DNA of 64,000 nucleotides from Ashinkailepas kermadecensis. Taxonomy: Eukaryota > Arthropoda > Thecostraca > Neolepadidae. A program made the position numbers and the translations under genes. Shown here one piece after another: positions 1 through 11,875 of the stretch. The notes under the pieces were generated by a model. That model searched no databases, was not told where the DNA came from, and worked only from the letters and a program-made list of their open reading frames with translations. The DNA lies in contig JAOTOM010004749.1 of assembly GCA_034440615.1 (NCBI GenBank), positions 124,001 to 188,000 on the forward strand, read 5' to 3'. The number at the start of each line of letters is the position of its first letter. Within the stretch, counting starts at the first letter, position 1.

Positions 1-380
1 GTGCACTGACGGCGACGGCAAGGACGGCGACGCTGCACGGACGGTGACAAGGACGGCGAGAGACGGTGCACTGACGGCGACGGCAAGGACGGCGACGCTG
101 CACGGACGGTGACAAGGACGGCGAGAGACGGTGCACGACGGCGACGGCAAGGACGGCGACGCTGCACGGACGGTGACAAGGACGGCGAGAGACGGTGCAC
201 GACGGCGACGGCAAGGACGGCGACGCGCACGGACGGTGACAGACGGTGCACTGACGGCGACGGCAAGGACGGCGACGCTGCACGGACGGTGACAAGGGCG
301 GCGACAGACGGTGCACTGACGGCGACGGCAAGGACGGCGACGCTGCACGGACGGTGACAAGGGCGGCGACGATGCACGGC
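1..380. repeat. 65-bp minisatellite, cut by the window start
   Basis: About six GC-rich units built from sub-blocks such as GACGGCGACGGCAAGGACGG and GCACGGACGGTGACAAG. The unit restarts at base 66, giving a 65-bp period. Later units vary by small deletions, and GACAAGGACGG becomes GACAAGGGCGG. The array runs out near 380. An 82-residue open frame inside it is a by-product of the repeat. Confidence 0.9.
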
Positions 381-3300
381 TTCAGGACTGCATGGTCGGG
401 GACAATAGCGGACAGAACGCCTGGCAACCTAGCGCAACTCGACTGCATTGACTGCCTTGTTGGCATTTCTGGGCGCGTCAAATGCCTTGAAACTCGACTG
501 TCTTTTGTGTAGTTGGGATTTTTGGTTGCGTCAGCTGCCCGGTAACTCGGCTGACTTGGCTACCCGGAAAGACACAACCGCATTGCATCCAACCTTAGCA
601 CGAATGCCAGGCATTCCAGAAATGTGTACGACCGATTTCGTCAATTTGACGCCGCGAAACGAAATTTGAGATCCGTTTGCCATTTTCGACAAAGGAGCTT
701 GATTTCTGAGATGGTGCCTTCAATCTCGGCATAACCGCAATTAACTCTTCCGTTCCAGACGAAATTGGCTGCACTCCTGCCGAAATTGGCGGGCTCAGTC
801 ATGTATTATGCTCAGTCATGTATTATGTATCTTACGCTTGAATGTATTACGACCAAGTGGCGACATGGAATAGATGGGACGGTATATCACGCCCCTTGCT
901 CTAACAGTGACAGATGCCACACGGACGACCGTTCAGCGTGGTCTCTTACAGAACACTAACACAAGCGGATGGACCGACCAGCCCCGGGGCACGCTACAGG
1001 TCAAGTAGCATGACGTGTCAACATGTGACACGACGCCGGTTGAATATACACGACGAACTGCGGGGACACGACAAGTGTAGCCACAACCCATTGCTTTAAC
1101 ACAGATTGCGAGTTCTTCATATGGAATGCTGCAATGGAGGCTGGAGCAAATGAAATTAAAAGAAGAGGTCTAATTCTGAGCGAGGAAACCGAGACATGAC
1201 ACGCTGTAACAAGTCATTAAGGTTTCTAAAGCGTGACGATGGGGTCGGGAGGTGACCCGATCCGGGAGGTCGGGTCGCTGATTAAATATTCCAGTAGTTA
1301 GTAAATGTTCCAATAATAATAATAATACAACCTAAATTATTTTCGCAAATACACGGAAATGAATGCGCTTAGACATCACCCTCGCTGGTAAATATTCACA
1401 TCGACTAGCGTACGATTATGATGTGGTTTCCCGTTTTGCACAGTTACGCTTGTTTTCCGCCTCCTATCTGGAAGGACGAGATACAGATTATTTTCGGCGT
1501 TAGTGGAAGGTTTCAGAGACGCTAGTTTAGAAGGCGGGATACTGGCGAACTGATTACGGGACACTTGCTTATTGCTTTTAAAACCAGCACACCAGGACCA
1601 CCAGAATTAAGATGTCAAGTCATGTACAAAGCTGAACGTCCGCAAAGTGGAGACTGTAATCACGTGTACCTCAGCTACCGAGGGTGGAACTTTGTATACT
1701 TTTAGAAGGGCTAAAGCCTCCTCCAAAGCTGGCGTAACCCCTCTCAATAATTTAGGATTTTAACATGGGACCCTACGGAATGGGCCCTCCCAGCCGATTG
1801 AGGTCCTATTTCCTCCACGCATCGAGCCATCCAAATCATTTTGGAGAAGCTGCGCCCCTGCCAGCTATCTGAGAACAAGTGTTCAGGTCGACAATAATGT
1901 CATCGCAACTCGATACAAATTGTGATAATAACTAACAGATAATATTTGTGTCACGGGCTTATCATGTGACTGGCATGGATAGCAACTGGCGTTGCCTTTT
2001 AAGACATTCTCCAACTAAATTCCAACCGATCCCGATGAAAGACGTAGTGATTGTTCAATGTTTGTCCAAACTGAGATCATGTCACAAAACATTCCCTCTT
2101 AAATAATTAGGTATTCGACTGGTTTGGCAATCAGATTACCATCTTGCTAAAGTTCACCATCCCCCTAAATTTCATGTTTGCTGTCGGTTTTATGAAGCTC
2201 AGTGATAAGGAAGGTTTGTGCATATGAAAGCACTATGAATATTTGGACAAGCCAAGGTGTAGGACAGTTACACGCCAACATGTTTTCGGACAAAGGGTGG
2301 TTCATTGATGGAATAGGCTGCCTGGTGATGTGGCGGTTGGTGGCGGTCCCTCATTGCAGATTTTAAAAAATCGGGTGGACAAACTCTTTACGTCCAAGAA
2401 TCTTTTAATTCTAAGTTGTGCAGTAGGAGATAGGAATTTGGATGAATCGGGTGGGATTGATGCTAGTAGGTGACTTAGGTTATGCTTGCAAATGAGGAAT
2501 TGCGCCTAAAACATGTAAACCTGACGATGGCTTCCGAACCGGCTTCGGGCATGTGATACTGAAGAGATTGGCCACAGTAACATCATGTAGTGGATAGTTT
2601 CTGTATAACTCAGGACATGACATTGACTATGGGATTTCAATCTCTTCTTCTCGTCTGATAGTATCTTCCCTTTATAGGCTTAACCCAGATTGGCTCCCGT
2701 GACTCTTATTGAGCCTTAGTACATTATGACTTTATGACTTCACTACCAAAGTAGGTGCCTATCTCCTTCAGTCAACAATTACCTATGGGAACATCCACAC
2801 AGAGGCGATAGTTAATGGGAATTGACTTCAATAACTTTCAATGTATTGCTTCCCTCAGTCTGCCTAGGTACCTACTTACGCTTCAAAGCAGGGCATCAGA
2901 TATCAATCTAGATTCATGGGTGCCCATTCGCATGAAATTTACCAGCGAATAAATGTCTGCAATACTTGCGGATGCAAAACATGCCACGACTATCTGCTGA
3001 TTATTAATGCACCAGCCTCCATTGGAATATGGCTGTCTGCCATTTGGCTTTTCATCTATTTAACTGTGTCTGCCTACACACAGAGTTATTGACAAGGATT
3101 TGGCAGTTGGCACGAAGCAAAATTGTCCGGAACATTATGAGCAAAGGGTGGATGTGGTGGTTCGCTATATTTGCATGCCAAAGATAAATGTTTTTGTTGC
3201 TACTTGCTGTGTGATGATCCAATGATTATTCTAAATAAACCGGTCATAAAAACGCTATTAGGGGTGCCATGAAGGTAACCCTTTAAGAAACGCTTTGTGT

Positions 3301-5026
3301 TTACCAGGCAATTTGTGGGCAAAAGAGGCTTCCAGGTGCATGAACAGTGAGCACTAATGGACAGATAGAAAGGTGCACCCCCTGAACTCCATCCTCTGTG
3401 ATGCTCCTGTCTTAAAGTGATGCCTTGTCAAAATATCTACAATAGGTAGCAGGCATTACGAAACAAATGTCATCAGCGAAACAAGGTCTCGAGGTGCGAT
3501 GGCAAGCACAATTGCTGAGTGTTATGGCCCTCATCGTACTTTTAAGTGGATATATGCAGCCTTAACCGAAGGTGCTCAGAGTAGGCGTACATTTGTAATC
3601 TTATGTTTGTATTGTAGCCACCTTCCACTAACTACTCCCATTGGCGTTCGGCACCTGTATCTACCATTCTGTCGAGGAAGGACGGCAAGAACCACGGCTG
3701 TAGGTTACTGCAAAAGCTGGTACACGCCAAATATGTGTTGCGGATACGGCGGATGTGGATGCCGTGGCACGCTTAGGTGCCAGTAATACATTCTGGGTAA
3801 AACTCACATGACGTCAAACGCGGTTACAGACTGACCAACTTAGGCGAACAGCAACTGGGAAAGAGCTACTTGCGTGGGACACTTCATGCAAGAAGGATGT
3901 TCTTAATTTGTCTGTTAAGTATCGACATATGTCAATGTCGTTTGCATTGCAATCGGTTTTGGAAACAAGGAATATCTGTATCATTAATGCTCTTTTCATA
4001 TTAATATCTCAATACTTTACAGGCGGCAGTTAATACGATGTCCAGTGGATACACGGCTCAGATGCTCCTCAGCTCACCAAAGCAGGGCTGCGGCTTATAA
4101 GGGGTCAGTGGCGTCAGAGGCGTACCGAAGGTGGCTAAGAGGGGGAGAAAACTCTAAGCTGCGACGAAGATGTACATTACCTTTGCAATTGCTCCGGCTC
4201 CCCATCAGGAAGTGCTCATCCATGCCACCTTAGGCGTCGCATAATTTTCTGCCATGGCACTACACGTTAACCATGACCAATAGCGTTCTAATTAGATGAC
4301 CTGGACCTGCCCTTAACACCATGAAAATGTCGAAACAGCGATATAGTAATGAGCTCTTATTCCACTCCTATGGCAATATGCAAATGGGAATGAAGGGATG
4401 GGAGGCACAATATAAATTGAATTGCATCAGGTAAGTGGTATGCGCCTATTACCCACTTTGTCAACATTTCTTATAGTTCTGAAACTTTTACAAACTGGTA
4501 GGAATTGGTAGACTGTGGCTCCCAAAATTATTGGAAATCTTAACCATGAACCTTATCGGTGCTACTTGGAAAGTCATTCTGAAACACAAGCTGGCTCAGC
4601 CAATATTTGAATAATATAATGCCCCTTGACAGGATGCCTTCAAATTTTGATGGACCAGGAAGCTGGGTTTGCATCTTGTTATACAGTGACTTGCCCCTGT
4701 TCTATTAATATATCACAGGAAAAGCAAGAGAGCTGTCAATTTTGTGATGGATGATTTGATGCAATCGTGTTAATGCAGATGCGAACTGGGTAGTTGGGCA
4801 GTGGGTACTTCTTGGTTTATGACGATAAAATGGTTACAATCAACGTCTGTTTTTTAGATGTTGCCTGTAGGTAATACTTCCTTGTGGATGATGGCTACGC
4901 AAAATTGTAGTAATTGCCAGTGTGCCCAACCAATTTCGCACCGGAATTTGACAAAAGTCAGAAAGGTGGGCATTTGGACTCAGAAATACATCTCTAGTGG
5001 CCAATGGCTGGGCATCATGTCCACCA
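381..5026. other. AT-rich unique DNA, no gene recognised
   Basis: Stop-rich, AT-leaning sequence without tandem structure. The longest open frame is 95 codons (3499-3786, plus). It begins with a plausible ATG but has no motif I recognise, and its cysteine/glycine-rich tail looks like chance. No splice-flanked coding block or RNA gene is visible. In minus-strand terms this lies downstream of the tango bHLH exon, so it may be intron of that gene. No PAS-domain exon was found in it. Confidence 0.5.
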
Positions 5027-5278
5027 GAGCCCAGGTACGCCTTTGCTGAGCATAAGGCATAGTGTTCCCCAGAGCCCTGGTTCGCCTTCGCTGAGCATAA
5101 GGCATGATATCCACCAGAGTCCAGCTTCGCCTTCGCTGAGCATAAGGCTGTCTCCAGAGGCCAGCTTCGCCTTCGCTGAATATAAGGCATAGTGTCCACC
5201 AGAGCCCAGGTTCGCCTTCGCTGAGCATAATGCATGGTGTTCACCAGAGCCCAACTTCACCTTCGCTGAGCATAACGG
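5027..5278. repeat. 45-bp minisatellite, about 5.5 copies
   Basis: Units start AGAGCCCAGG and continue TTCGCCTTCGCTGAGCATAA, then a variable GGCATAGTGTCCACC segment. The spacing is 45 bp, with one shortened unit near 5145-5160. Minus-strand open frames across it (up to 134 codons) arise from the repeat. Confidence 0.9.
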
Positions 5279-5518
5279 ATCACAACCCCCACGTAAACAG
5301 GTAATTAAGACACAGTGCAACTGGACCGCCAGTCATGAGGCGGGTCATCAAAGCGGCCGCCGTGGTGTGGCTAACTACGCGACAGGTTGATGGACGCGCG
5401 CCGCGTGAGGCATTACTGGTCCGGCTGAACTTCCAGAGCGGACGTCATCACCGTCATCACCGTCATCCGCCAGCCACCCATGTGTCGTGCAAGGGTGTAC
5501 TGCACCCGGCACGGCACG

Positions 5519-5540
5519 GTGCACACTGTACAGTGTGCAC
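5519..5540. repeat. Perfect 22-bp palindrome
   Basis: The sequence is GTGCACACTGT followed at once by its exact reverse complement ACAGTGTGCAC, with no spacer. It sits in a unique GC-rich patch between two arrays. It could form a cruciform or bind a dimeric factor. Neither is shown by the sequence. Confidence 0.9.
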
Positions 5541-5880
5541 ATTACCTCAGTGGCTGGCTGGGCGAGAACGAACTAACTTGGGGTACGTTCGGCAGGCCAA
5601 TAAAAAAAAGTTAATTTTCATATGTTGACTTCTCCCAAGAAAATATAAAATAACGGATCAGTTCGCTACCCAACCCTTCCCCCACCTGCAACAGAAAGAA
5701 ACATCATTGTGAAGAATCAATGTCCAGGATAGTGAAGGATTTCCTAATTTTACCCCCCAAAAAGTACCGATGAAAAATTTTCGGGTACAACTAAACGGCA
5801 ACTGCTTTTCGTGGACATTTTCGATGATCACGCTCAACCGAGCCCAGCCTCAGGCATTAAGCAAATGGAACGGAACGTGG

Positions 5881-7205
5881 TGGTCGGTGTTGGTCGGTGT
5901 TGGGCGGTCGGCGGTCGGCGGTCGGTGATCTGTGGTGGTTGGTTGGTGGTCAGTGGTCGGTGGTCGGCGGTCGTTGGTCGGCGGTCGGTGGTCGGCGGTC
6001 GTTGGTCGGTGATATGTGGTGGTTGGTTGGTGGTCAGTGGTCAGCGGTCGGTGGTCGGTGGTCGGTGGTCGGCGGTCAGTGGTCAGCGGTCGGTGGTCGG
6101 TGGTCGGTGGTCGGCGGTCGTTGGTCGGTGATATGTGGTGGTTGGTGATTGGTGGTCGTTGGTCGACGGTCGACTGTCGGTGGTCGGCGGTCGGCGGTCG
6201 GCGGTCGGCGGTCGGCGGTCGGCGGTCGGCGGTCGGCGGTCGGCGGTCGGCGGTCGGCGGTCGGCGGTCGGCGGTCGGCGGTCGGCGGTCGGCGGTCGGC
6301 GGTCGGCGGTCGGCGGTCGGCGGTCGGCGGTCGGCGGTCGGTGATCTGTGGTGGTTTTGGTGGTTGGTGGTTGGTGGTCGGCGGTCGGCGGTCGGCGGTC
6401 GGCGGTCGGCGGTCGGCGGTCGGCGGTCGGCGGTCGGCGGTCGGTGGTCGGCGGTCGGCGGTCGGCGGTCGGCGGTCGGCGGTCGGCGGTCGGCGGTCGG
6501 CGGTCGGCGGTCGGTGGTCGACGGTCGGTGGTCGACTGTCGGTGGCATGTGGTCGGCGATTGGTGGTCGGTGATTGGTGGTCGGTGGTCGGCGGTTGGCG
6601 GTTGGCGGTCGGCGGTCGGCGGTCGGCGGTCGGCGGTCGGCGGTCGGCGGTCGGCGGTCGGCGGTCGGCGGTCGGCGGTCGGCGGTCGGCGGTCGGCGGT
6701 CGGCGGTCGGCGGTCGGCGGTCGGCGGTCGGCGGTCGGCGGTCGGCGGTCGGCGGTCGGCGGTCGGCGGTCGGCGGTCGGCGGTCGGCGGTCGGCGATTG
6801 GTGGTCGGCGGTCGGCGGTCGGCGGTCGGCGGTCGGCGGTCGGCGGTCGGCAGTCGGTGGTCGACTGTCGGTGGCATGTGGTCGGCGATTGGTGGTCGGT
6901 GATTGGTGGTCGGTGGTTGGCGGTTGGCGGTTGGCGGTTGGCGGTCGGCGGTCGGCGGTCGGCGGTCGGCGGTCGGCGGTCGGCGGTCGGCGGTCGGCGG
7001 TCGGCGGTCGGCGGTCGGCGGTCGGCGGTCGGCGGTCGGCGGTCGGCGGTCGGCGGTCGGCGGTCGGTGGTCGGTGGTCGGTGGTCGGTGGTCGGTGGTC
7101 GGTGGTCGGTGGTCGGTGGTCGGTGGTCGGTGGTCGGTGGTCGGTGGTCGGTGGTCGGCGGTCGCGGTCGGCGGTCGCGGTCGGCGGTCGGCGGCCGTTG
7201 GTCGA
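5881..7205. repeat. 7-bp (GGTCGGC/GGTCGGT) array, about 190 copies
   Basis: About 1.3 kb of a heptamer. Long runs of GGTCGGC are broken by blocks of GGTCGGT, and by irregular linkers such as GGCATGTGGTCGGCGATTGG (6544 and again near 6873) and GTGATATGTGGTGG (6007 and 6128). The recurring linkers give a higher-order pattern. G is almost wholly on the plus strand. A 7-bp unit cycles through all frames and holds no stop, so frames up to 517 codons (minus, PPTADRR repeats) and 367 codons (plus, VGGRRSA repeats) are open. They are not credible proteins. Confidence 0.95.
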
Positions 7206-7837
7206 TGATCGGTGGTCGGCCGCCCACCCGGCAGCCTGCAGGCCGCCGCTGAGTGAGCCGCCACCGGCCGGCACGAGACCGGCCACCGATCGGCCGATAG
7301 CCAAAGCCAGGTACAGAGCGGCGCGCCGACACGGACACGGCCAGTGTTGGCTGTCGGGTGACAGGGTGCGAGCGTGGAGCACCAAACACCTCCCTACAGC
7401 CACCCGCCCCCCCCGCTGTCGCTGTTTTCCGCCACGTGCGCGGGCGGTACTTTCCGCCGAGGTCGGTCGACCGGTCGACCGGTGGCGACCTCACGCAACC
7501 GAACCACACCGGAAACACAGCCCGACAACAACACGGCTAAAGTGGGCCAGCCACCGACGCACGCACGTGCGCCGCCGACACTCACAATGAGTCCGGCCAA
7601 CGGCGTGAACATCGGCTCCGATCGAGCCCATGCGCCCACCCGCCGTCACCGCCGGCCCCGGCGACCACCACAATCGCCACGAGCTTTCTGAGCCCACCAC
7701 TTACACACACACACGCTGTTGCACACACGCGCACCGCTGACACTGCACATACATATGCATACGCATGCATAGGGGTATATAACGTACATGCGCGTGCTCA
7801 GAAGCTCACACGCGATCGCCGAGATGGCGCTAACAGC
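7206..7837. other. GC-rich unique spacer with short CA tracts
   Basis: GC-rich DNA between two arrays. It contains a short CA run near 7702-7713 and alternating CATA/CATGC sequence near 7746-7772. I see no exon with splice sites. The open frames that cross it are extensions of the heptamer frames. Confidence 0.5.
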
Positions 7838-7965
7838 GCAAATCGAACTCCAACCCACGATGGCTGACAACAACGCAAACCGAACCCCAACCCGCGACGA
7901 CTGACAACAGCACAAACCGAACTCCAATCCGCGACGGCTGACAACGGCGCAAGCCGAACTCCGCC
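7838..7965. repeat. 37-bp minisatellite, about 3 copies
   Basis: Diverged units share CGCGACGGCTGACAAC, then GCGCAAACCGAACTCCAA. Spacing is about 37 bp. Divergence between copies is higher than in the neighbouring arrays, so it is probably older. Confidence 0.75.
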
Positions 7966-8246
7966 GAGTGCCAGCAACAGCAGCGGCGCCTGCCCGCGGC
8001 TAGCCGGGGTTTCCTGCCGTCGGCCACAGCTGCCATCCGACCCAGCCTCCTGACCCACTGCCGGCCGGCGGCTGCAGGGTCGCGCCGTGCGGTGCGTGCA
8101 GCGGCGTGCAGCCCTCCCCGTGCCGCCGCCGCCGCCGGTCGGCCGGCCGGTCGGCCGGCCGCCTTGCATGCATGGCGAAACCGCCAATTATGAAATCAAA
8201 GCGTGCAGCGGGGAGCGGCGGCAGCGTGTGACGGTCTCAGGAGTGG

Positions 8247-8540
8247 CCGTCCGATCAGCCGGCCGATCAGCGGACGGATCAGCGGACCTATCAGCCGGCC
8301 GATCAGCCAGCCGATCAGCGGACGGATCAGCCAGCCGATCAGCCGGCCGATCAGCGGACGGATCAGCGGACGGATCAGCGGACGGATCAGCCGGCCGATC
8401 AGCGGACGGATCAGCGGACCTATCAGCGGACCTATCAGCGGACGGATCAGCGGACGGATCAGCGGACCGATAAGCGGACCGATAAGCGGACCGATGAGCG
8501 GACCGATGAGCGGACCGATGAGCGGACCGATGAGCGGATC
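8247..8540. repeat. 12-bp array, about 24 copies
   Basis: Units are GATCAGCGGACG, GATCAGCCGGCC, TATCAGCGGACC and, at the right end, GATGAGCGGACC. Being 12 bp, the array stays in frame on both strands (for example SADGSADG). Variants are grouped: GATAAG then GATGAG units occur only at the right edge, as expected for growth by local duplication. Confidence 0.95.
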
Positions 8541-8566
8541 CGGTGCCGATTGGCGGGGCTAACGCC

Positions 8567-8608
8567 GCCTGTGGGCACACAAGGCTCCGTGATGCCCTGC
8601 CCACAGGC
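8567..8608. repeat. 11-bp perfect inverted repeat, 20-nt loop
   Basis: GCCTGTGGGCA at 8567-8577 pairs with TGCCCACAGGC at 8598-8608. The stem-loop stands just right of the 12-bp array. No T-run follows and no RNA family is recognised. Confidence 0.75.
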
Positions 8609-8704
8609 GACTGCCAGCCACCCATTCAGCTGAGCCTGGATTGAGGATTCAGGGAGAGTAGGCAAACTGGGGGCATATCCTCCCCCCCCCCACATCCATG
8701 GTGG

Positions 8705-8890
8705 CTTCCCTCTCATCGAAACGGCGCCACTCCAGGGAGGCTCTAGTGCATCCACCGCTCAGCGAATTTTCATCCAAAGGCTCTGAGAGGAAAAGGCATG
8801 GGAAACTTGAGGGTGTCCCCCCACCCCGCGAATCTTTCAGTCGAAGAGTGGCACCCCTCCAGACGAGTGCTCCCCTCCCCCCCCCCCACA
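8705..8890 (+). repeat. Dispersed repeat, family A, copy 1
   Basis: This stretch matches the reverse complement of about 43830-44010. Shared blocks in the same order include TCTAGTGCATCCACC, CTCTGAG, AAAAGGC, AGTGGC and CCCCTCCAG followed by CGAGTG. The rest is diverged. The spacing and order over about 180 bp argue for a mobile-element family rather than chance. Its class is unknown. Confidence 0.7.
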
Positions 8891-9351
8891 CACATGCACG
8901 AAAATTGCTGGATTCTCCCCTGGAAGTATGCAAGCGTGCCGCAATCTGGCCGCACACACATTTCACAGGACAGGCTGGCACACACTTCCGCACAGGCTGA
9001 CGACTGTCGGCCGGGGTACACGTGGCCGCCCTCCACACAGCGGCGGCGTCCCGAGCGACGCGCCAGCCGGCAGGCCTCAGCCGGTGTCGGCCCTAGCCAC
9101 ACGGCACCCGACACCGCCACCAGCACAAACCGCCAGCCAATTACATAATCGTCATGTGGTCTCATTATCGCTGATTTGTGCAACTGTAGATGGGTGAGAA
9201 TGATTGGGGTAGGTTTGGAGTACCGGCGACACACAGAAGGACGAAAAGCAGCATAATGATTCAGTGGAAATGGGTCGCAAGCACGCTGGGGGGGGGGGCT
9301 GGCGTGGAGGAGCGGATCACGCGGTGGGCTGGTCAACAGAAGGCGGCGCCA

Positions 9352-9960
9352 TTGGCAGGCGGCGCTCCATATACACCGGCTATCCATATACTCCATATAC
9401 ATATACATCGATAGCGAGCTGACGGCCCACTGACCAGCCTCCGGTACAACTGTGGGGAGGCGCTCCATATACACCGGCTATCCATATACTCCATATACAT
9501 ATACATCGATAGCGAGCTGACGGCCCACTGACCAGCCTCAGGTACAACTGTGGGGAGGCGCTCCATATACACCGGCATCGGGCTGACTGCCCTATCACCC
9601 GCCTCAGCTACAACTGTGGGGAGGTGCTCCATATACACCGGGAACAGGGTGACGCCCGATGACCCACCCGCCTCAGCTACAACTGTGGGGAGGTGCTCCA
9701 TATACACCGGGAACAGGGTGACGGCCCGATGACCCACCCGCCTCAGCTACAACTGTGGGGAGGCGCTCCATATACACCGGCATCGGGCTGACTGCCCTAT
9801 CACCCGCCTCAGCTACAACTGTGGGGAGGTGCTCCATATACACCGGGAACAGGGTGACGGCCCGATGACCCACCCGCCTCAGCTACAACTGTGGGGAGGC
9901 GCTCCATATTCACCGGCAGCGGGCTGACGGCCCGATGACCAGCATCAGGTACAACTGCGC
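9352..9960. repeat. Compound minisatellite, about 98-bp then 66-bp units
   Basis: Units share GGCGCTCCATATACACCGG and CTACAACTGTGGGGAGG. The first two (9362-9555) carry an extra CCATATACTCCATATACATA segment and are about 98 bp. The later ones lack it and are about 66 bp, alternating ATCGGGCTGAC and GAACAGGGTGAC types. The alternation suggests duplication of two-unit blocks. Frames open on the minus strand are repeat-derived. Confidence 0.9.
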
Positions 9961-10064
9961 CGCTTCCGAAGGTGTACAGATACCGTGGTCGTCACAGCCG
10001 AACGACGCAGCAGAACGAGCACACCCACCACTTACACGCTGGTGTGCACGGGCCAAGGCTGGAG

Positions 10065-10200
10065 ATCTCTCACTAAGCCAGGCTGGTCCAGGTCCTCAAT
10101 TTCAGGACATATTTTTCGACTGAATATGGAAAATGGCAAATTAATATGAGCAGCGTACCAAACCGACCACGAGCTACCTGGGATCTCCAGTCATGGTTTC
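10065..10200 (+). repeat. Dispersed repeat, family B, copy 1
   Basis: It aligns with 19735-19890 on the same strand. Shared blocks are AAGCCAGG, GGTCCA, GGACATATTTT, GACTGAAT versus GACCGAAT, AAATTA, and then GGGATC followed by CCAG and CATGG. Both copies occur at single sites outside arrays. The class is unknown. A SINE-tail-like block follows this copy directly. Confidence 0.7.
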
Positions 10201-10255
10201 ATTATTTGGCAGCCGACTACAGGGTCATTTAGCGCCCAACTCTCCAGCCATGGTA
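10199..10255. mobile_element. SINE tail-domain fragment
   Basis: TTATTTGG, CCGACTACAGGGTCATTTAG and CGCCCA match the tail module seen at 48909-48985 (TTATTTGGG, then CATTTAGCGCCCATA). Only the tail is present, with no tRNA-like head. Confidence 0.5.
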
Positions 10256-11154
10256 CGGACACACAGACACACGACCCGAGATGCGCCGGTGATGGCGCAC
10301 GGACGTCTCGAACCACGGTGTCAGCCAGTACACTCCGTGTATCACTGCTAAACGTCATGCGGCGAGCCACGGTTCAATTTTACGGCAGACATCATACGCA
10401 TACAGAGAAACCACACAATCATTACGCACGCTAGGATGAGATCACGGCATAACAATGGTAATGTACTTATTCATTGCAACAGATCCTCTTTTGTTCAAAA
10501 GACCTGGAGAACCCGTAAAGCGTTAGTCCTAGATCTCTCGATCTAGATCGGGGTGGGCTAATAACGCTTCGATAACTTTTGTCGATGGTATTAACTTTTT
10601 CGGTCACTTGGGTATTTAGTTTCGATAAAAAGCCTCACAGCTTCTCAGTAGCGTATCAACTAAACCCCTCCAGGAATACAACAAAGAAACGCCGGCCAAG
10701 TGCCAAGAGATAAGGAGAGAGGGCTCGGTATGTGCTACAAGAAGAATCAAAGAGAGAATCAGAAGCAGTCAGAGAACCACACGAAGGAACCAGAGGATGA
10801 CCCAAAGTTGACTTGTATCCGGGCATCAGAGCTGACAATGATCTTCCAAGTGGTGGTACACGAATGGGAAATTCGAGCGGACCACGGCTAAAGGTAAGAA
10901 CGTGCGCTTCATAACTTCACCTCGGCATCTGAATGTGGCCAACTAACTTCATTAACGGTGTGTTCACATTTGAAAACAAAAATGTGCGTATTCTTTTGCA
11001 GTGGATTACTGTGAAAAACATGGATATTTTAGTTGTATTTAAAAATGTGTTACATAACAGAAGAGGAGTGGGGAAAGCACTAATAAAACGAGAAGAAACA
11101 GTGAAAAGTGATTCCCTTCCAGCAGTCGTCTAGCATTTACACCTGAAAATAGCA

Positions 11155-11480
11155 ACAATGGACGGACGAGGACAGAAGTGTCTACAGAGAGGAGCAGACA
11201 GCGTAAGACAACAATGGACGGACGGGTCCACATGGAGGGACGGAGGGGTCTACAGGGATGAACAGATAGCCCATGATCAGCCGGAGAGAGCTACACGTAG
11301 CGGCAGAGGGCCCCGCACGGAGGACAATTCAGCCCCGGGAACGGCCAGAGGCGTCCATAGGGACTAGACAACTCTGAGGACGGCGAGCGGTGCCGACAGT
11401 GAGAATCCGACCGCCCCAGGTGCGGGCAGAGGTGCGGGCAGAGGAGCCGACAGTGAGAACCCGACCGCCCCAGGTGCAGC
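11155..11480. repeat. Two short duplications beside the tango exon
   Basis: ATGGACGGACG occurs at 11158 and 11213 with similar downstream sequence, a roughly 55-bp duplication. A second pair starts GCCGACAGTGAGAA at about 11393 and 11448 and continues CCGACCGCCCCAGGTGC. Both lie in the intron immediately downstream of the tango bHLH exon, in minus-strand terms. Confidence 0.7.
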
Positions 11481-11499
11481 CAGAGCGCGGTAAACTCAC

Positions 11500-11657
11500 C
11501 TCTGAGGTTCTTCATGTGCGCCACGGCCATGCGCAGGATGGTGAGCTTGTCGGGCTTCCTGGCGAGCGCCGAGCAGGTGGGCACCATGTCGGACAGCTCC
11601 GAGATGTAGGCAGTCATCTTGTTGCGGCGGCGCCGCTCGATTTCGCAGTGGTTCTCC
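11500..11657 (-). CDS. tgo: ARNT/tango bHLH exon
   Basis: This internal exon encodes the complete DNA-binding basic helix-loop-helix of ARNT (tango in flies). ARNT is the class II partner that dimerises in the nucleus with AhR, HIF-alpha, Sim or trachealess proteins. Translation gives 52 full codons. The basic region is [14 protein letters not shown]; the loop carries [10 protein letters not shown], and helix 2 [13 protein letters not shown]. The wording ARKPDK and SDMVPT separates it from cycle/BMAL. On the minus strand the exon follows a CCTCCAG acceptor and ends at CAGAG followed by GTGAGT. It enters in phase 2 and leaves in phase 1, inside the codon for the glycine after LR, as expected for LRG. 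It joins in phase to the exon at 22708-22785. No downstream PAS exon lies in the window. Confidence 0.95.
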
Positions 11658-11755
11658 CTGGAGGCCGGCGTGGAGCCCGTGTTACTGGCCGGCGGCGTCG
11701 TGCGACGGCCTGCGAGACCCACCCACCCCACCCGGCCCGGCCCGGGCCCGACGTG

Positions 11756-11842
11756 ACGGAGCGGCGGTACAGGCGACGAGCGGCGGTACAGGCGACGAGC
11801 AGCGGTACAGGCGACGAGCGGCAGTACAGGCGACGCGCGGCG
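11756..11842. repeat. 19-bp minisatellite, about 4.5 copies
   Basis: The unit is GGCGGTACAGGCGACGAGC with single-base variants (AGCGGTAC, GGCAGTAC, GACGCGC). It lies about 100 bp upstream of the bHLH exon in minus-strand terms, close to where a branch point would be expected. Confidence 0.9.
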
Positions 11843-11875
11843 CCACCACGGCCGGACGGACGGCCGCCGCAGCCA

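Noticed and set aside
5881..7205. Telomere repeat
   Set aside because: The heptamer GGTCGGC is not a known telomere motif, and unique sequence lies on both sides.
5850..7590. Long arginine/proline and glycine/valine repeat proteins on both strands
   Set aside because: They are translations of the 7-bp array. Several frames are open at once on both strands and no independent start, splice or domain evidence exists.
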